A stretch of DNA of 64,000 bases, from contig NZ_JAPPRC010000003.1 of the NCBI RefSeq assembly GCF_026672425.1, positions 1,780,501-1,844,500 of the forward strand. The letters run 5' to 3'. Origin of the DNA: Pannonibacter sp. SL95 (GTDB lineage: Bacteria; Pseudomonadota; Alphaproteobacteria; Rhizobiales; Stappiaceae). Under the pieces are notes generated by a model, which made no database searches, was not told the DNA's origin, and worked only from the letters and a program-made list of their open reading frames with translations. The position numbers and the translations under genes were made by a program. This document shows, one piece after another, positions 8,268 to 16,177 of this stretch; position 1 is the first letter of the stretch; each line of letters opens with the position of its first letter.

Positions 8268-9157
8268 GGCACCTCTTTTCCGATCGCCAGCGTGTAGAGT
8301 TCGAACCAGGTCTGGCGGTCCATGACGACCTTCATCGCTTCATGGAAGCGGGCGATCCGGTCGAGGCGATTGGTGCCCATGACCGGAATGATCTGTGCCG
8401 GATGCCGCAGCAGCCAGGCGACCGCGACGGCCGTCACGTCGACCTCATAGTCGGCTGCGATACGCTCCAGTGCGGCCAGCAGCGGTGCATTGGCGCCGGA
8501 GAACAGGCTGCCGCCGCCCAGCGGCGACCACGCCATCACCGGAACCTTACGTTCCTGCAGATAGGCGAGATCCCCATTTGTGAAGGGGGCCGGCTCTGTC
8601 AGGCTGATCTCGATCTGGTTGGTGACGAGCCGTGTGCTCATCGCCGACTGCAGCAGCGAGAAATCCCAAGGCCGGAAATTCGATACGCCAACACTGCGCA
8701 CCTTGCCGGACGCGACGAGCGCATCGAGGGCGCGGCCAGTGTCTTCAGCGTCCATCAGCGGATCCGGGCGATGGATCAGCAGCAGGTCGATCCGGTCCGT
8801 CGCCATCTCGCGCAAGGACATCTCGGCCGACGCGGTGATATGCGCTGCACTGGTGTCGTAGTGCTTGACCCGCGCGGCAGAATGGCGGCCGACCGGGGCG
8901 ACGATGTCGCATTTGGTCACCAGCTCGATCCGGTCGCGAAGCGTGGGGGCAGACTTGAGTGCCGCCCCGAGAATGGCTTCTGCCGTGTAGCCGCCATAGA
9001 TGTCGGCCTGGTCCATCGTGGTGATGCCCTGGGCGAGACAGGCCTCGACCTTGGCCTGCACATGGGCCGGGGATGTGTCTGCGTCATCGCCGATCCGCCA
9101 CATGCCGTAGACAATGCGGCTGAAGCTGAGATCGGGGCTAAGCGAAATGCGGTCCAT
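8264..9157 (-). CDS. Aldo/keto reductase, YdhF/SmoB-like
   Basis: The 297-residue protein is an NADPH-dependent aldo/keto reductase closely resembling E. coli YdhF. The catalytic tetrad is present: Asp and Tyr in DQADIYGGY, Lys in LVTKCDI and His in LLLIHRPDP. The frame is open further upstream, but that part lies inside the LLM gene and is not protein-like. The ATG at 9157 overlaps the LLM stop by one base (TGATG), which fixes the start. In the sulfo-SMO pathway an enzyme of this type (SmoB) reduces 6-oxo-glucose to glucose after oxidative desulfonation of sulfoquinovose. The operon context suggests the same job, but other carbonyl substrates are possible. Confidence 0.85.
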   Translation of the reverse strand: MDRISLSPDLSFSRIVYGMWRIGDDADTSPAHVQAKVEACLAQGITTMDQADIYGGYTAEAILGAALKSAPTLRDRIELVTKCDIVAPVGRHSAARVKHYDTSAAHITASAEMSLREMATDRIDLLLIHRPDPLMDAEDTGRALDALVASGKVRSVGVSNFRPWDFSLLQSAMSTRLVTNQIEISLTEPAPFTNGDLAYLQERKVPVMAWSPLGGGSLFSGANAPLLAALERIAADYEVDVTAVAVAWLLRHPAQIIPVMGTNRLDRIARFHEAMKVVMDRQTWFELYTLAIGKEVP

Positions 9158-10314
9158 CAGCGGCGGTCTCCAGCGCCCAGCGGTGTCGCCGGGGTCTCGT
9201 TCGGCACGCGGCCATAGGCATGCGGCAGCGAGCAGGTCTTGAGGTGGGGCAGGACCTTGGTCCCGAAGTGGTCGGCCTCGTCGAGATGCGGGTAGCCGGA
9301 GAAGATGAAGGCACGGATGCCCATCTTCCGGTATTCCTCGATCTGGCTCAGGATCTGGTCGGTTGACCCGACGAGGGCTGCGCCGCAGCCTGAACGGGCC
9401 CGGCCAATCCCGGTCCACAGGTTCGGTTCGATGTAGCCAAACTGGTCGGCCAGTTCGCGGGCGCGGGCCTGGTGGGCGACGCCAAGCGAGATGGAATCGT
9501 GGGCGCGGTCGCGGATCAGCTTGCCGTATTCATCGTCCAGCTTGGAGACGAGATGCTCGGCATACTCGCGCGCTTCGGCTTCCGTGTCGCGGACGATCAT
9601 GTGCACGCGCAAACCGTAGTCGAGGGTGCGGCCATGGGCGGCGGCGCGCTCATGCACAGCCTTCATGCGGGCGGCGAGCTGGTCCTTGGTCTCCGGCCAC
9701 ATCAGATAGACGTCGCATTGTGCGCCGCAGAGTTCCAGCGCGTCGGGCGAATAGCCGCCGAAATAGAGCAGGGGGCCACCGTTCTGCTGGTAGGGCCGCG
9801 CCGGATCCGTCGTTACGCCCTTGAACTGGTAGACCTCGCCATCGTAGTCGATGGTGTCACGCGTCCAGGCCTGTCGCAGGATTTCCACGACCTCGTGGCT
9901 GCGCTTGTAGCGGTAGGCGCTGTCTGCGACCTCGCCGGGGAAGTCTGAGCTGATGACGTTGAGCGTCAGCCGGCCTTTCAGCATATGGTCGAGGGTCGCG
10001 ACGGTCCGCGCCAGCATGATCGGCTGCATCTCGCCGCAGCGGATTGCGGCCAGCATGTTGATGCGGTCGGTGATCGGCGCGCAGCCGGCGACGAAACTCA
10101 GCGTATCCTGGCCGACCTGGTAGGACGACGGGCACAGGATGTTGCGAAAGCCGAGGCTTTCTGCCTTCCGCACGATCGAGGAACAATGCTCGAAGCTGGA
10201 CCGCAGGCGGCCGTCCGGAACGCCGAGGTATTCATAGTCATCAGAGCACAGCGCTGCAAACCAGGACACCTCACTGGCGTCGAGATCAGCAGATGTGACG
10301 GGCACCACGGTCAT
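9157..10314 (-). CDS. LLM-class FMNH2-dependent monooxygenase, SsuD/SmoC-like
   Basis: This 385-residue TIM-barrel enzyme belongs to the bacterial luciferase family, close to alkanesulfonate monooxygenases. The Arg-x-His pair of SsuD is kept in [15 protein letters not shown], and the C-terminal [10 protein letters not shown] loop matches the phosphate/sulfonate-binding region. The segment where SsuD reads NVVTGGD is [10 protein letters not shown] here, and the SsuD active-site Cys region reads [10 protein letters not shown], so it is not an ordinary SsuD. The predicted reaction is O2- and FMNH2-dependent cleavage of a C-S bond, releasing sulfite and an aldehyde. It is the first gene of the operon and is followed by the reductase genes. 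A SmoC-like role (sulfoquinovose to 6-oxo-glucose) is my preferred reading. Confidence 0.85.
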   Translation of the reverse strand: MTVVPVTSADLDASEVSWFAALCSDDYEYLGVPDGRLRSSFEHCSSIVRKAESLGFRNILCPSSYQVGQDTLSFVAGCAPITDRINMLAAIRCGEMQPIMLARTVATLDHMLKGRLTLNVISSDFPGEVADSAYRYKRSHEVVEILRQAWTRDTIDYDGEVYQFKGVTTDPARPYQQNGGPLLYFGGYSPDALELCGAQCDVYLMWPETKDQLAARMKAVHERAAAHGRTLDYGLRVHMIVRDTEAEAREYAEHLVSKLDDEYGKLIRDRAHDSISLGVAHQARARELADQFGYIEPNLWTGIGRARSGCGAALVGSTDQILSQIEEYRKMGIRAFIFSGYPHLDEADHFGTKVLPHLKTCSLPHAYGRVPNETPATPLGAGDRR

Positions 10315-10362
10315 CGAAATTCCCCCATCGGCGTCGAACTTTCTTCTTGCGTATCACCCGCC

Positions 10363-10376
10363 TTGATGTAAATCAA
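10363..10376. promoter_or_regulatory. Palindrome in the divergent gap before the monooxygenase operon and gntR
   Basis: TTGATGTAAATCAA has perfect five-base arms. It lies in the 135-base gap between the LLM gene and the GntR/UTRA gene. A direct repeat GTATCA flanks it (10351-10356 and 10381-10386, 30 bases apart). This is a plausible operator for the adjacent GntR-type regulator. I found no strong sigma-70 boxes around it. Confidence 0.4.
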
Positions 10377-10449
10377 TAGTGTATCAATTTTTTGTGGGCT
10401 GCGCGGACCTGCCGCAGTCCTCTGGCAAAAGCGACGTGAAATCAGAGCG

Positions 10450-11154
10450 ATGAATCAGCCAAAGGGCAGTCTTCCGATCTATCTCCAGGTGACCGAACTG
10501 CTGGTTCGTGACATCGCGGCCGGGCGTCTCATTGATGGTGAACGCCTGTCGCCAGAGCGCGACATGGCGCAGGAAATGGGGATTGCCGTTGGCACCTTGC
10601 GCAAGGCGCTGGCAGAGCTGCAGGCGCGTGGACTGCTTGAGCGCATCCAGGGATCGGGCAACTACATCAAGGCCGTCAGCGACCCGAAGAGCCTTTACGC
10701 GATGTTCCGGCTTGAGCTGCTCGCCGGTGGCGGTCTGCCGACCGCCGAGGTGCTGTCTGTCGAGCGTCTGCCCAAGCCCGACTATTTGCCTGCCTTCGGC
10801 AAGGCCGGCGAGGGGCACCGCATTCGCCGTCTGCGCCGGCTGTCTGGCCAGGTAGCGGCGGTCGAGGAAATCTGGCTCGACGGCTCGTATGTCGAGAGTA
10901 TCGAGCCAGAGGATCTCTCGGAATCGCTCTACCTCTACTACCGGACCCGCCTGGGCCTGTGGATCACCCGGGCAGAGGATCAGGTCGGTCTCGACCACGT
11001 GCCGGATTTTGCCCCGGCGCTGTTTGGCAAGCCGGTCGGCGCTCCGGTGCCGCACATCCTTCGAATCAGCCAGGCCCAGGACGGAACGCGGGCGGAAGTC
11101 TCCCGCACCTGGTTCGATCACAACGTGGCCCGCTACGTGGCCCGTCTCAAATAG
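10450..11154 (+). CDS. GntR family transcriptional regulator with UTRA ligand domain (HutC subfamily)
   Basis: The 234-residue protein has an N-terminal winged helix (YLQVTELLVRDIAAGRL, then ERLSPERDMAQEMGIAVGTLRKAL) and a C-terminal UTRA effector domain from about residue 85. This is the HutC-type arrangement, which usually senses a sugar phosphate, amino acid or related metabolite. It is divergent from the LLM/TRAP operon and 13 bases upstream of the Gfo/Idh/MocA gene, so it very likely controls both. The candidate operator lies in the shared gap. The effector is unknown; a sulfosugar or its product would fit the context. Confidence 0.88.
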   Translation: MNQPKGSLPIYLQVTELLVRDIAAGRLIDGERLSPERDMAQEMGIAVGTLRKALAELQARGLLERIQGSGNYIKAVSDPKSLYAMFRLELLAGGGLPTAEVLSVERLPKPDYLPAFGKAGEGHRIRRLRRLSGQVAAVEEIWLDGSYVESIEPEDLSESLYLYYRTRLGLWITRAEDQVGLDHVPDFAPALFGKPVGAPVPHILRISQAQDGTRAEVSRTWFDHNVARYVARLK

Positions 11155-11167
11155 GGGAACTCTTCAG

Positions 11168-12328
11168 GTGAAGCTGAATTACGGAATCATCGGCTGCGGC
11201 ATGATGGGGCAGGAACACCTGCGCAACATCGCTCTCCTGCCGGACACCGGCGTCGCGGCCATCTATGAGCCGGATGCCGGCATGCGTGCGCTGGCCGCCG
11301 AGGCCGTGCCCGGTGCGAAGATGGTCGATTCGATCGCGGATCTGCTCGATGTGGCCGAGGTGAATTGCCTTCTCATCGCCAGCCCCAACTATCTGCATCT
11401 GGCCCAGCTTGAGGCGATTGCGTCGATGCGGCCATTGCCGGTGCTGGTCGAGAAGCCGCTGTTTACGGCGCCGGAAGATGCACCGCGCCTTGCAGCCCTG
11501 CGTGCGGCCTATCCCGCGCCGATATGGGTCGCGATGGAGTATCGCTACATGCCGCCCGTGGCGCGCATGATCGAGGAAGCCGAGGCCGCAACTGGCGGCA
11601 TCAAGATGCTGTCGATCCGCGAGCATCGCTTTCCCTTCCTCGAAAAGGTCGGCGACTGGAACCGTCTCAACCGCAACACCGGGGGCACGCTGGTGGAGAA
11701 GTGCTGCCACTTCTTCGACCTGATGCGCCACATCCTGAAGTCGGATCCGGTCCGCGTGATGGCGTCGGGTGGGCAGACGGTCAATCATCTGGACGAAGTC
11801 TACGGCGGCGAGCGTTCCGATATCTGGGACAATGCCTATGTGATTGTCGACTTTGCATCCGGCGCCCGCGCGATGCTCGAACTTTGCATGTTTGCTGAAG
11901 GGTCGCGCTATCAGGAAGAGATCTCGGCTGTCGGCCCGACGGGCAAGATCGAGTGTCTGGTGCCCGGTCCCGGCCGGTTCTGGCCCGAACATCTTGGCGA
12001 GCCTCCGATTGCCCAGGTGATTGTCTCGCCGCGCGATCCAAAGGGGCCGCGCATGGTCGAGATCCCGGTGGATCCGGCGCTGCTGGAGGCCGGTGATCAC
12101 AACGGGTCGACGTTCTACCAGCATCAGCGGTTCCAGAAGGCCGTTCTCGGCCTCGGTCATGTCGAAGTGGCGCTGTCCGATGGATGGTGGGCCGTTGCCA
12201 TGGGGCTGGCGGCACAGGAATCGGCACAGACCGGGCAGGCTGTCGAACTGGCCACCCGCAGCTATGCGCCGTCGTCCCGCAGCGGTTATGCTGCTGCGGC
12301 TCATGCCGCGCTTGCCGCTCGCGCATGA
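11168..12328 (+). CDS. Gfo/Idh/MocA family protein; candidate NAD-dependent glycosidase (GH188/SqgA-like) or sugar dehydrogenase
   Basis: The 386-residue protein has an N-terminal Rossmann fold (YGIIGCGMMGQEH), the family Lys in VLVEKPLF (about residue 96) and a catalytic-region His in VEKCCHFFDLMRH (about residue 181). In many family members this last motif has Asp where this protein has Glu. The GTG start at 11168 is chosen because AGGGGA precedes it by nine bases and the Rossmann motif begins there; the upstream open frame lies within gntR. Some family members are NAD-dependent retaining glycosidases, among them GH109 and the sulfoquinovosidases of GH188. Beside a monooxygenase, reductase and exporter set typical of sulfoquinovose oxidation, a GH188-like role is attractive. 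A plain sugar dehydrogenase remains possible. Confidence 0.8.
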   Translation: MKLNYGIIGCGMMGQEHLRNIALLPDTGVAAIYEPDAGMRALAAEAVPGAKMVDSIADLLDVAEVNCLLIASPNYLHLAQLEAIASMRPLPVLVEKPLFTAPEDAPRLAALRAAYPAPIWVAMEYRYMPPVARMIEEAEAATGGIKMLSIREHRFPFLEKVGDWNRLNRNTGGTLVEKCCHFFDLMRHILKSDPVRVMASGGQTVNHLDEVYGGERSDIWDNAYVIVDFASGARAMLELCMFAEGSRYQEEISAVGPTGKIECLVPGPGRFWPEHLGEPPIAQVIVSPRDPKGPRMVEIPVDPALLEAGDHNGSTFYQHQRFQKAVLGLGHVEVALSDGWWAVAMGLAAQESAQTGQAVELATRSYAPSSRSGYAAAAHAALAARA

Positions 12329-12396
12329 GCCGTGCTGCATTTCTGGCTGGCGGCGGGCGGAATGAGTCCGGCCGCCGCCACCGGAGCCGAGGCGAC

Positions 12397-12855
12397 ATGG
12401 AACCACGCAGCCCCTACCGACTGCATCACAGGCTCGGGTACCGTGTCTCGCGCTTGTCGCGGGTCATTCAGGTTCGGATCGAAGCCGTGCTTGCCCCCTA
12501 TGGTCTGACGCGCCTGATGTGGTGCGTTCTGACCGGCGTGGGGGAGGAGGGGCTGCGCATGCCCTCCGACCTTGCCGACTATGTCGGCGTAACCCGGCCG
12601 ACCATCTCGCGCTTGCTGCGCACGCTGGAGGCCCGCGGCCTCGTCGAGCGGCACGCCCCTGTCACGGGCGATGGCCGCGCGGTCGAGATCTGTCTCAGCC
12701 GCGAGGGAGCGCGCATTGTTGCCGAAGCGCGGGCGCCGATCGATGCGGTGGTGGAGCACTTCACCGGCAAGCTGTCTCAGGAGCAATATGCGGCCCTGAT
12801 GCAAGCAATCGATCTGCTGATGCAGGGTGAAAGCACGGCGCTCGCCGATTTCTGA
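12397..12855 (+). CDS. MarR family transcriptional regulator
   Basis: The 152-residue protein has the MarR layout: an N-terminal helix (LHHRLGYRVSRLSRVIQ), a winged helix-turn-helix (PSDLADYVGVTRPTISRLLRTLEARGLV, given here as its span, about residues 65-92) and a C-terminal dimerisation helix. The ATG at 12397 is chosen because GGAGCCGAGG precedes it; the longer open frame upstream overlaps the Gfo/Idh/MocA gene and lacks protein character. It lies 68 bases after that gene and 109 bases before fucU. It may regulate either the sulfonate-like island or the fucose genes. No target can be named from sequence. Confidence 0.85.
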   Translation: MEPRSPYRLHHRLGYRVSRLSRVIQVRIEAVLAPYGLTRLMWCVLTGVGEEGLRMPSDLADYVGVTRPTISRLLRTLEARGLVERHAPVTGDGRAVEICLSREGARIVAEARAPIDAVVEHFTGKLSQEQYAALMQAIDLLMQGESTALADF

Positions 12856-12964
12856 CCACTGCGGGTGCCTGACCCTTCGGCTTGCCATTTACAACGAGGA
12901 CGCGGGCATTACTCTCGGCGCCGAAGCGGCCCCCGGACGGGTGCCGGGCACGGGAGGATTTAAA

Positions 12965-13399
12965 ATGCTCAAGGGAATCGATCCGCTGATCAGCGCGGAA
13001 TTGCTGATGGTTCTGGCGGCCATGGGGCATGGCGACGAGATTGTCGTGGTTGATGCCAATTTTCCGGCTGATTCCGTGGCACGGCACAGCGTTCATGGCC
13101 GGTCGTTGCGGATTGACTGTTCTGCGGTCCGAGCGGTCGAGGCCATCCTGACGCTTCTGCCAGTCGACACCTTCGGCACCGAACCCGTCCTGACGATGCA
13201 GGTGGTGGACGATCCGGTTGCCGTGCCGCCCGTCGTGGCCGAGGCGCAGCCGCTGTTTGCCGCGGAAAAGGCGGACATGGGCTCGCTTGAACGCTTTGCC
13301 TTCTATGAGCGGGCGAAGAAGGCCTATGCGATTGTTCTCACCAGCGAACTTCGCCCCTATGGCAATTTCGTCATCCGCAAGGGCGTCATTTTCGGCTGA
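12965..13399 (+). CDS. fucU: L-fucose mutarotase (RbsD/FucU family)
   Basis: The 144-residue protein belongs to the RbsD/FucU sugar mutarotase family and has the usual length. Diagnostic parts are MLKGIDPLISAELL, the GHGDEIVVVDANFP motif with its catalytic His, and the C-terminal YGNFVIRKGV. FucU interconverts the alpha and beta anomers of L-fucose so that the correct one reaches the dehydrogenase. The start at 12965 has a good GGAGGA site; an upstream frame of 46 residues overlaps the MarR gene and is discarded. The downstream L-fucose pathway genes support FucU over RbsD. Confidence 0.88.
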   Translation: MLKGIDPLISAELLMVLAAMGHGDEIVVVDANFPADSVARHSVHGRSLRIDCSAVRAVEAILTLLPVDTFGTEPVLTMQVVDDPVAVPPVVAEAQPLFAAEKADMGSLERFAFYERAKKAYAIVLTSELRPYGNFVIRKGVIFG

Positions 13400-13421
13400 A
13401 CGCGGCCCGTGCGCGCAGAAA

Positions 13422-13458
13422 ACAGCGGCGGGGACGATCGGCTCCCGACCGCCGCTGT
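13422..13458 (-). terminator. Terminator of the iclR gene (hairpin between convergent genes)
   Basis: ACAGCGGCGG (13422-13431) pairs perfectly with CCGCCGCTGT (13449-13458). Read on the minus strand the stem is followed by TTTTC, so it terminates the IclR transcript. On the plus strand no T-run follows, though the stem may still protect the fucU message. Confidence 0.7.
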
Positions 13459-13463
13459 CCTGT

Positions 13464-14228
13464 TCAGCTCAGCGACAGTTCCCGCGCAACGCCCTGCAGC
13501 CTGGCGAGCGCCTCCTCGATGGTGTCGCAGGCTTCGCCAGCCGGCCGGCCGAGATAGGGGCAGGTGAGGACAGCGATGGCGTCGCCATTGGGGTCGAGCA
13601 CTGGAACGGAAATATCCCGCACGCCCAGTAACTGACCGCTGTCACCGATGCGGAAGCCGGCGGCCCTGACCTGGTCGAGTTCGGCAGTCATCGCGGCGAG
13701 GCGCTTGTGGGCATCCGGGTCAGACAACGAGCCGAGCGTCTCGGCCCGCCGTTCAGGGCTCTGGAAGGCAAGCAGGGCATGTCCGGAGCCTGTATCCAGC
13801 AGATCCAGCCTTGCGCCGACGCGCACGCGGAACTCCCAACTGTCCATCGGGCTCGCCTGGGCGACCACAACTGCGGCAGCCCGTTCCGGCACCACCAGAT
13901 GGCAGGACTGCCGGCTGTCGCGGCTGAATACGTCGAGCTTGGGCGTCGCCTGCGCGACCAGCCGGCGCAGCGGCGGATGCCGGTTGGCCAGGACAAACAG
14001 CTTCATCGACAGGAAGTAGCGGTCGCCGCCAGAGGACCGCACGACATAGTCGCGCGCCACCAGCCGTTCGAGCATACGGTAGATCTCGGAGGGGCTGCGC
14101 CCCATCGCCTTGACGATCTCCGCCCGTGTCAGGCCGCTCGGCTGTTCTGACAGCAGCTCGAGAATGTCGAGCCCCTTGTCCAGCGCCGGGGCCCGGTAGC
14201 GATCACCGCTCACATCCACATCACTCAT
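13464..14228 (-). CDS. IclR family regulator of the L-fucose genes
   Basis: The 254-residue protein has an N-terminal winged helix (ALDKGLDILELLSEQ, TRAEIVKAMGRSPSEIYRML) and the IclR effector-binding domain from about residue 85 (CHLVVPERAAAVVVAQ, DTGSGHALLAFQ). The ATG at 14228 has a GGAG site; an extra 44 upstream residues are rich in Arg and unlike IclR proteins. It is divergent from the fucose operon, and the gap holds a near-perfect palindrome over a likely -10 box. It therefore most likely represses that operon, relieved by fucose or a pathway intermediate such as fuconate. The effector is inferred. Confidence 0.88.
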   Translation of the reverse strand: MSDVDVSGDRYRAPALDKGLDILELLSEQPSGLTRAEIVKAMGRSPSEIYRMLERLVARDYVVRSSGGDRYFLSMKLFVLANRHPPLRRLVAQATPKLDVFSRDSRQSCHLVVPERAAAVVVAQASPMDSWEFRVRVGARLDLLDTGSGHALLAFQSPERRAETLGSLSDPDAHKRLAAMTAELDQVRAAGFRIGDSGQLLGVRDISVPVLDPNGDAIAVLTCPYLGRPAGEACDTIEEALARLQGVARELSLS

Positions 14229-14344
14229 GCCCGTTCTCCAGGAGCCGGCCTGCCGCGCCCTTACCCATCGTGCTGCGTTTTGCCTGCAATCCCAATGGGG
14301 TGTGCGCGAGGACCGGCGGCTTGTCAAATCGCGAGACGACAGAC

Positions 14345-14380
14345 TTGCATGTTGGTTCATTTATGAATAGAATATTCGTA
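14345..14380 (+). promoter_or_regulatory. Candidate fucose-operon promoter with overlapping IclR operator
   Basis: TATGAATAGAATATTCGTA (14362-14380) is a 19-base palindrome with arms TATGAATA and TATTCGTA and one mismatch. A possible -10 box TAGAAT (14368-14373) lies inside it, 17 bases after TTGCAT (14345-14350). This places an operator over the promoter of the divergent SDR gene. The 256-base gap holds no other gene-like structure. Confidence 0.55.
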
Positions 14381-14484
14381 TATAAACAGTCCGCAACGGC
14401 AACACCGTTCGTCAGCGGAACGATAGGGATGGAAAAACACGGACCACTGAATGCGTGGAACGTGTTGCTCATGGGAGGAAGACG

Positions 14485-15237
14485 ATGCAGCAAAGCGGCA
14501 AGCGCCTTGCAGGCAAGACCGTGCTGATTACGGCCGCAGGGCAGGGCATGGGCCGCGCGGCGGCTCTGGTTCTGGCAAGCGAAGGGGCGCGGGTCATCGC
14601 GACCGACCGCGACGCCAGCCTGCTGACCGGCCTTACCGGCATCGAGACACTGGCGCTGGATGTGACTGATGCTGCTGCCATTGCAGCGTTGGCTGCCGAG
14701 CTTGGCGAGATCGACGGCCTGTTCAATTGCGCCGGCATGGTTCATCACGGCACGATCCTGGATCTGACCGATGCGCAGTGGCAGCAGGCGCTTGATGTCA
14801 ATGTCACCTCGATGGTGCGCATGACCCGCGCATTCCTGCCCGGCATGTTGAAGCGGGCCGAGATCTCCGGCACCGCGTCGATCCTCAACATGTCGTCGAT
14901 GGCTTCATCCATCAAAGGCTTCATCAACCGCACGGCCTATGGTGCGACCAAGGCGGCTGTCATTGGTCTCACCAAGGCGGTTGCTGCCGATTTCGTGAAG
15001 CAGGGCATTCGCTGCAACGCGCTTTGCCCGGGCACTGTCGATACGCCGTCGCTGCGCGGGCGCATTGCATCGGCCGCCGATCCGGTTCAGGCGGAGAAGG
15101 ACTTCATCGCCCGCCAGCCCATGGGGCGTCTGGCCACGGTCGACGACATCACGCCGTTGATTGTCTATCTGCTCAGCGATGAAAGCCGGTTTGTCACCGG
15201 ACAGGCGGTTTCCGTCGATGGCGGCGTGACGATCTGA
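14485..15237 (+). CDS. SDR dehydrogenase, probable 2-keto-3-deoxy-L-fuconate dehydrogenase
   Basis: This is a 250-residue classical short-chain dehydrogenase with TAAGQGMG for NAD binding, NCAG near residue 80, and the catalytic Ser and YGATK in the usual places. The ATG at 14485 follows a GGGAGGA site; the ten residues upstream are not needed. In the non-phosphorylative L-fucose route an enzyme of this kind oxidises 2-keto-3-deoxy-L-fuconate to the 2,4-diketo acid. All other enzymes of that route are encoded nearby, and a second SDR (21905-22684) could be the first-step L-fucose dehydrogenase. Which SDR does which step is inferred from gene position and sequence type; the two could be swapped. 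Confidence 0.82.
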   Translation: MQQSGKRLAGKTVLITAAGQGMGRAAALVLASEGARVIATDRDASLLTGLTGIETLALDVTDAAAIAALAAELGEIDGLFNCAGMVHHGTILDLTDAQWQQALDVNVTSMVRMTRAFLPGMLKRAEISGTASILNMSSMASSIKGFINRTAYGATKAAVIGLTKAVAADFVKQGIRCNALCPGTVDTPSLRGRIASAADPVQAEKDFIARQPMGRLATVDDITPLIVYLLSDESRFVTGQAVSVDGGVTI

Positions 15238-15298
15238 GAGCAGTGCGGCCAGACCGGCCTCTTGCACCAGATCCCACGACGCGGACGGGAGGCCGCTG

Positions 15299-16177
15299 AT
15301 GGAACGGATAGACGCACATTGCCATTTCTGGCAGCCGGCGCGAGGTGACTACGGCTGGCTCGAAACTGGCGGACCTGAACTGGATCCGCTCCGGCGCGAG
15401 TTCCTGCCGACCGAGCTGGCGGCGCTCAATTCTGGCCGGCGTGTCGTGCTGGTCCAGGCCGCGCCAAGCGAGGCGGAAACGCATTTCCTGCTCGGACTGG
15501 CGCAAACTGCGCCGCAGATCGCCGGGGTCGTCGGCTGGGTTGATCTGACCGAGCCGCAGGCCGCTGACCGTCTGGCTGCTCTCGCCCGCAATCCGCGCTT
15601 CAAGGGCGTGCGCCCGATGCTGCAGGACATCCCGGACCTGGACTGGATCAACACGGCGCCGGCATCCGAGGCGATCCTGGCCCTGCAAGCGCTTGGTCTG
15701 CGCTTTGATGCGCTGGTGAAGGCGCAGCATTTGCCCGCATTGAGGCGCTTTGCAGCCCGTTATCCGGAGTTGCCCCTGGTGATCGATCATGCTGCCAAGC
15801 CGGATCTGGTCAACGCGATCGCGCAGGACTGGTCCGAAAACATGGCCGATCTGGCGCGGGATGAGCGCATTCACTGCAAGCTGTCAGGTCTCCTGACCGA
15901 GATGTGCCCGAGCCGGCTTTCGAGCCCGGCGCTCGCCCTTGAGACGCTGCAGCCGGTCGTTGACCAGTTGCTGGCGTGGTTCGGGCCCCGCCGCCTGATG
16001 TGGGGCTCGGACTGGCCTGTCGTCACGCTCGCGGCCAGTCACGCCTTCTGGGAAGAGGTGACGGATCGGTTGCTCGAAGGGATGTCGGACGAAGACAGGG
16101 ATGAGGTGCTGGGAGGAACCGCTGCGCGGTTTTATGGGCTTGAGCCCGGCGTTCTGCAGGGAGGAAGCCATGCGTGA
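15299..16177 (+). CDS. Amidohydrolase family lactonase, probable L-fucono-1,5-lactonase
   Basis: The 292-residue protein is a COG3618/Amidohydro_2 enzyme. Visible features are the N-terminal DAHCHFW metal motif, Lys in [10 protein letters not shown], His in [10 protein letters not shown], and Asp in [10 protein letters not shown]-fuconolactonases of this family open L-fucono-1,5-lactone to L-fuconate. A GGAGG site precedes the ATG. The gene lies 61 bases after the SDR and overlaps the transporter ATPase gene by eight bases. It is the second catalytic step of the fucose route. L-rhamnonolactonase is the main alternative, but the FucD dehydratase downstream points to fucose. Confidence 0.85.
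   Translation: MERIDAHCHFWQPARGDYGWLETGGPELDPLRREFLPTELAALNSGRRVVLVQAAPSEAETHFLLGLAQTAPQIAGVVGWVDLTEPQAADRLAALARNPRFKGVRPMLQDIPDLDWINTAPASEAILALQALGLRFDALVKAQHLPALRRFAARYPELPLVIDHAAKPDLVNAIAQDWSENMADLARDERIHCKLSGLLTEMCPSRLSSPALALETLQPVVDQLLAWFGPRRLMWGSDWPVVTLAASHAFWEEVTDRLLEGMSDEDRDEVLGGTAARFYGLEPGVLQGGSHA

Noticed and set aside
9158-9418. N-terminal extension of the aldo/keto reductase (87 residues)
   Set aside because: It lies wholly inside the LLM gene, is Pro/Arg-rich, and the TGATG junction gives a natural start at 9157.
11168-12328. Calling the Gfo/Idh/MocA protein myo-inositol dehydrogenase
   Set aside because: The catalytic-region Asp of inositol dehydrogenases is Glu here, and no other inositol gene is present.
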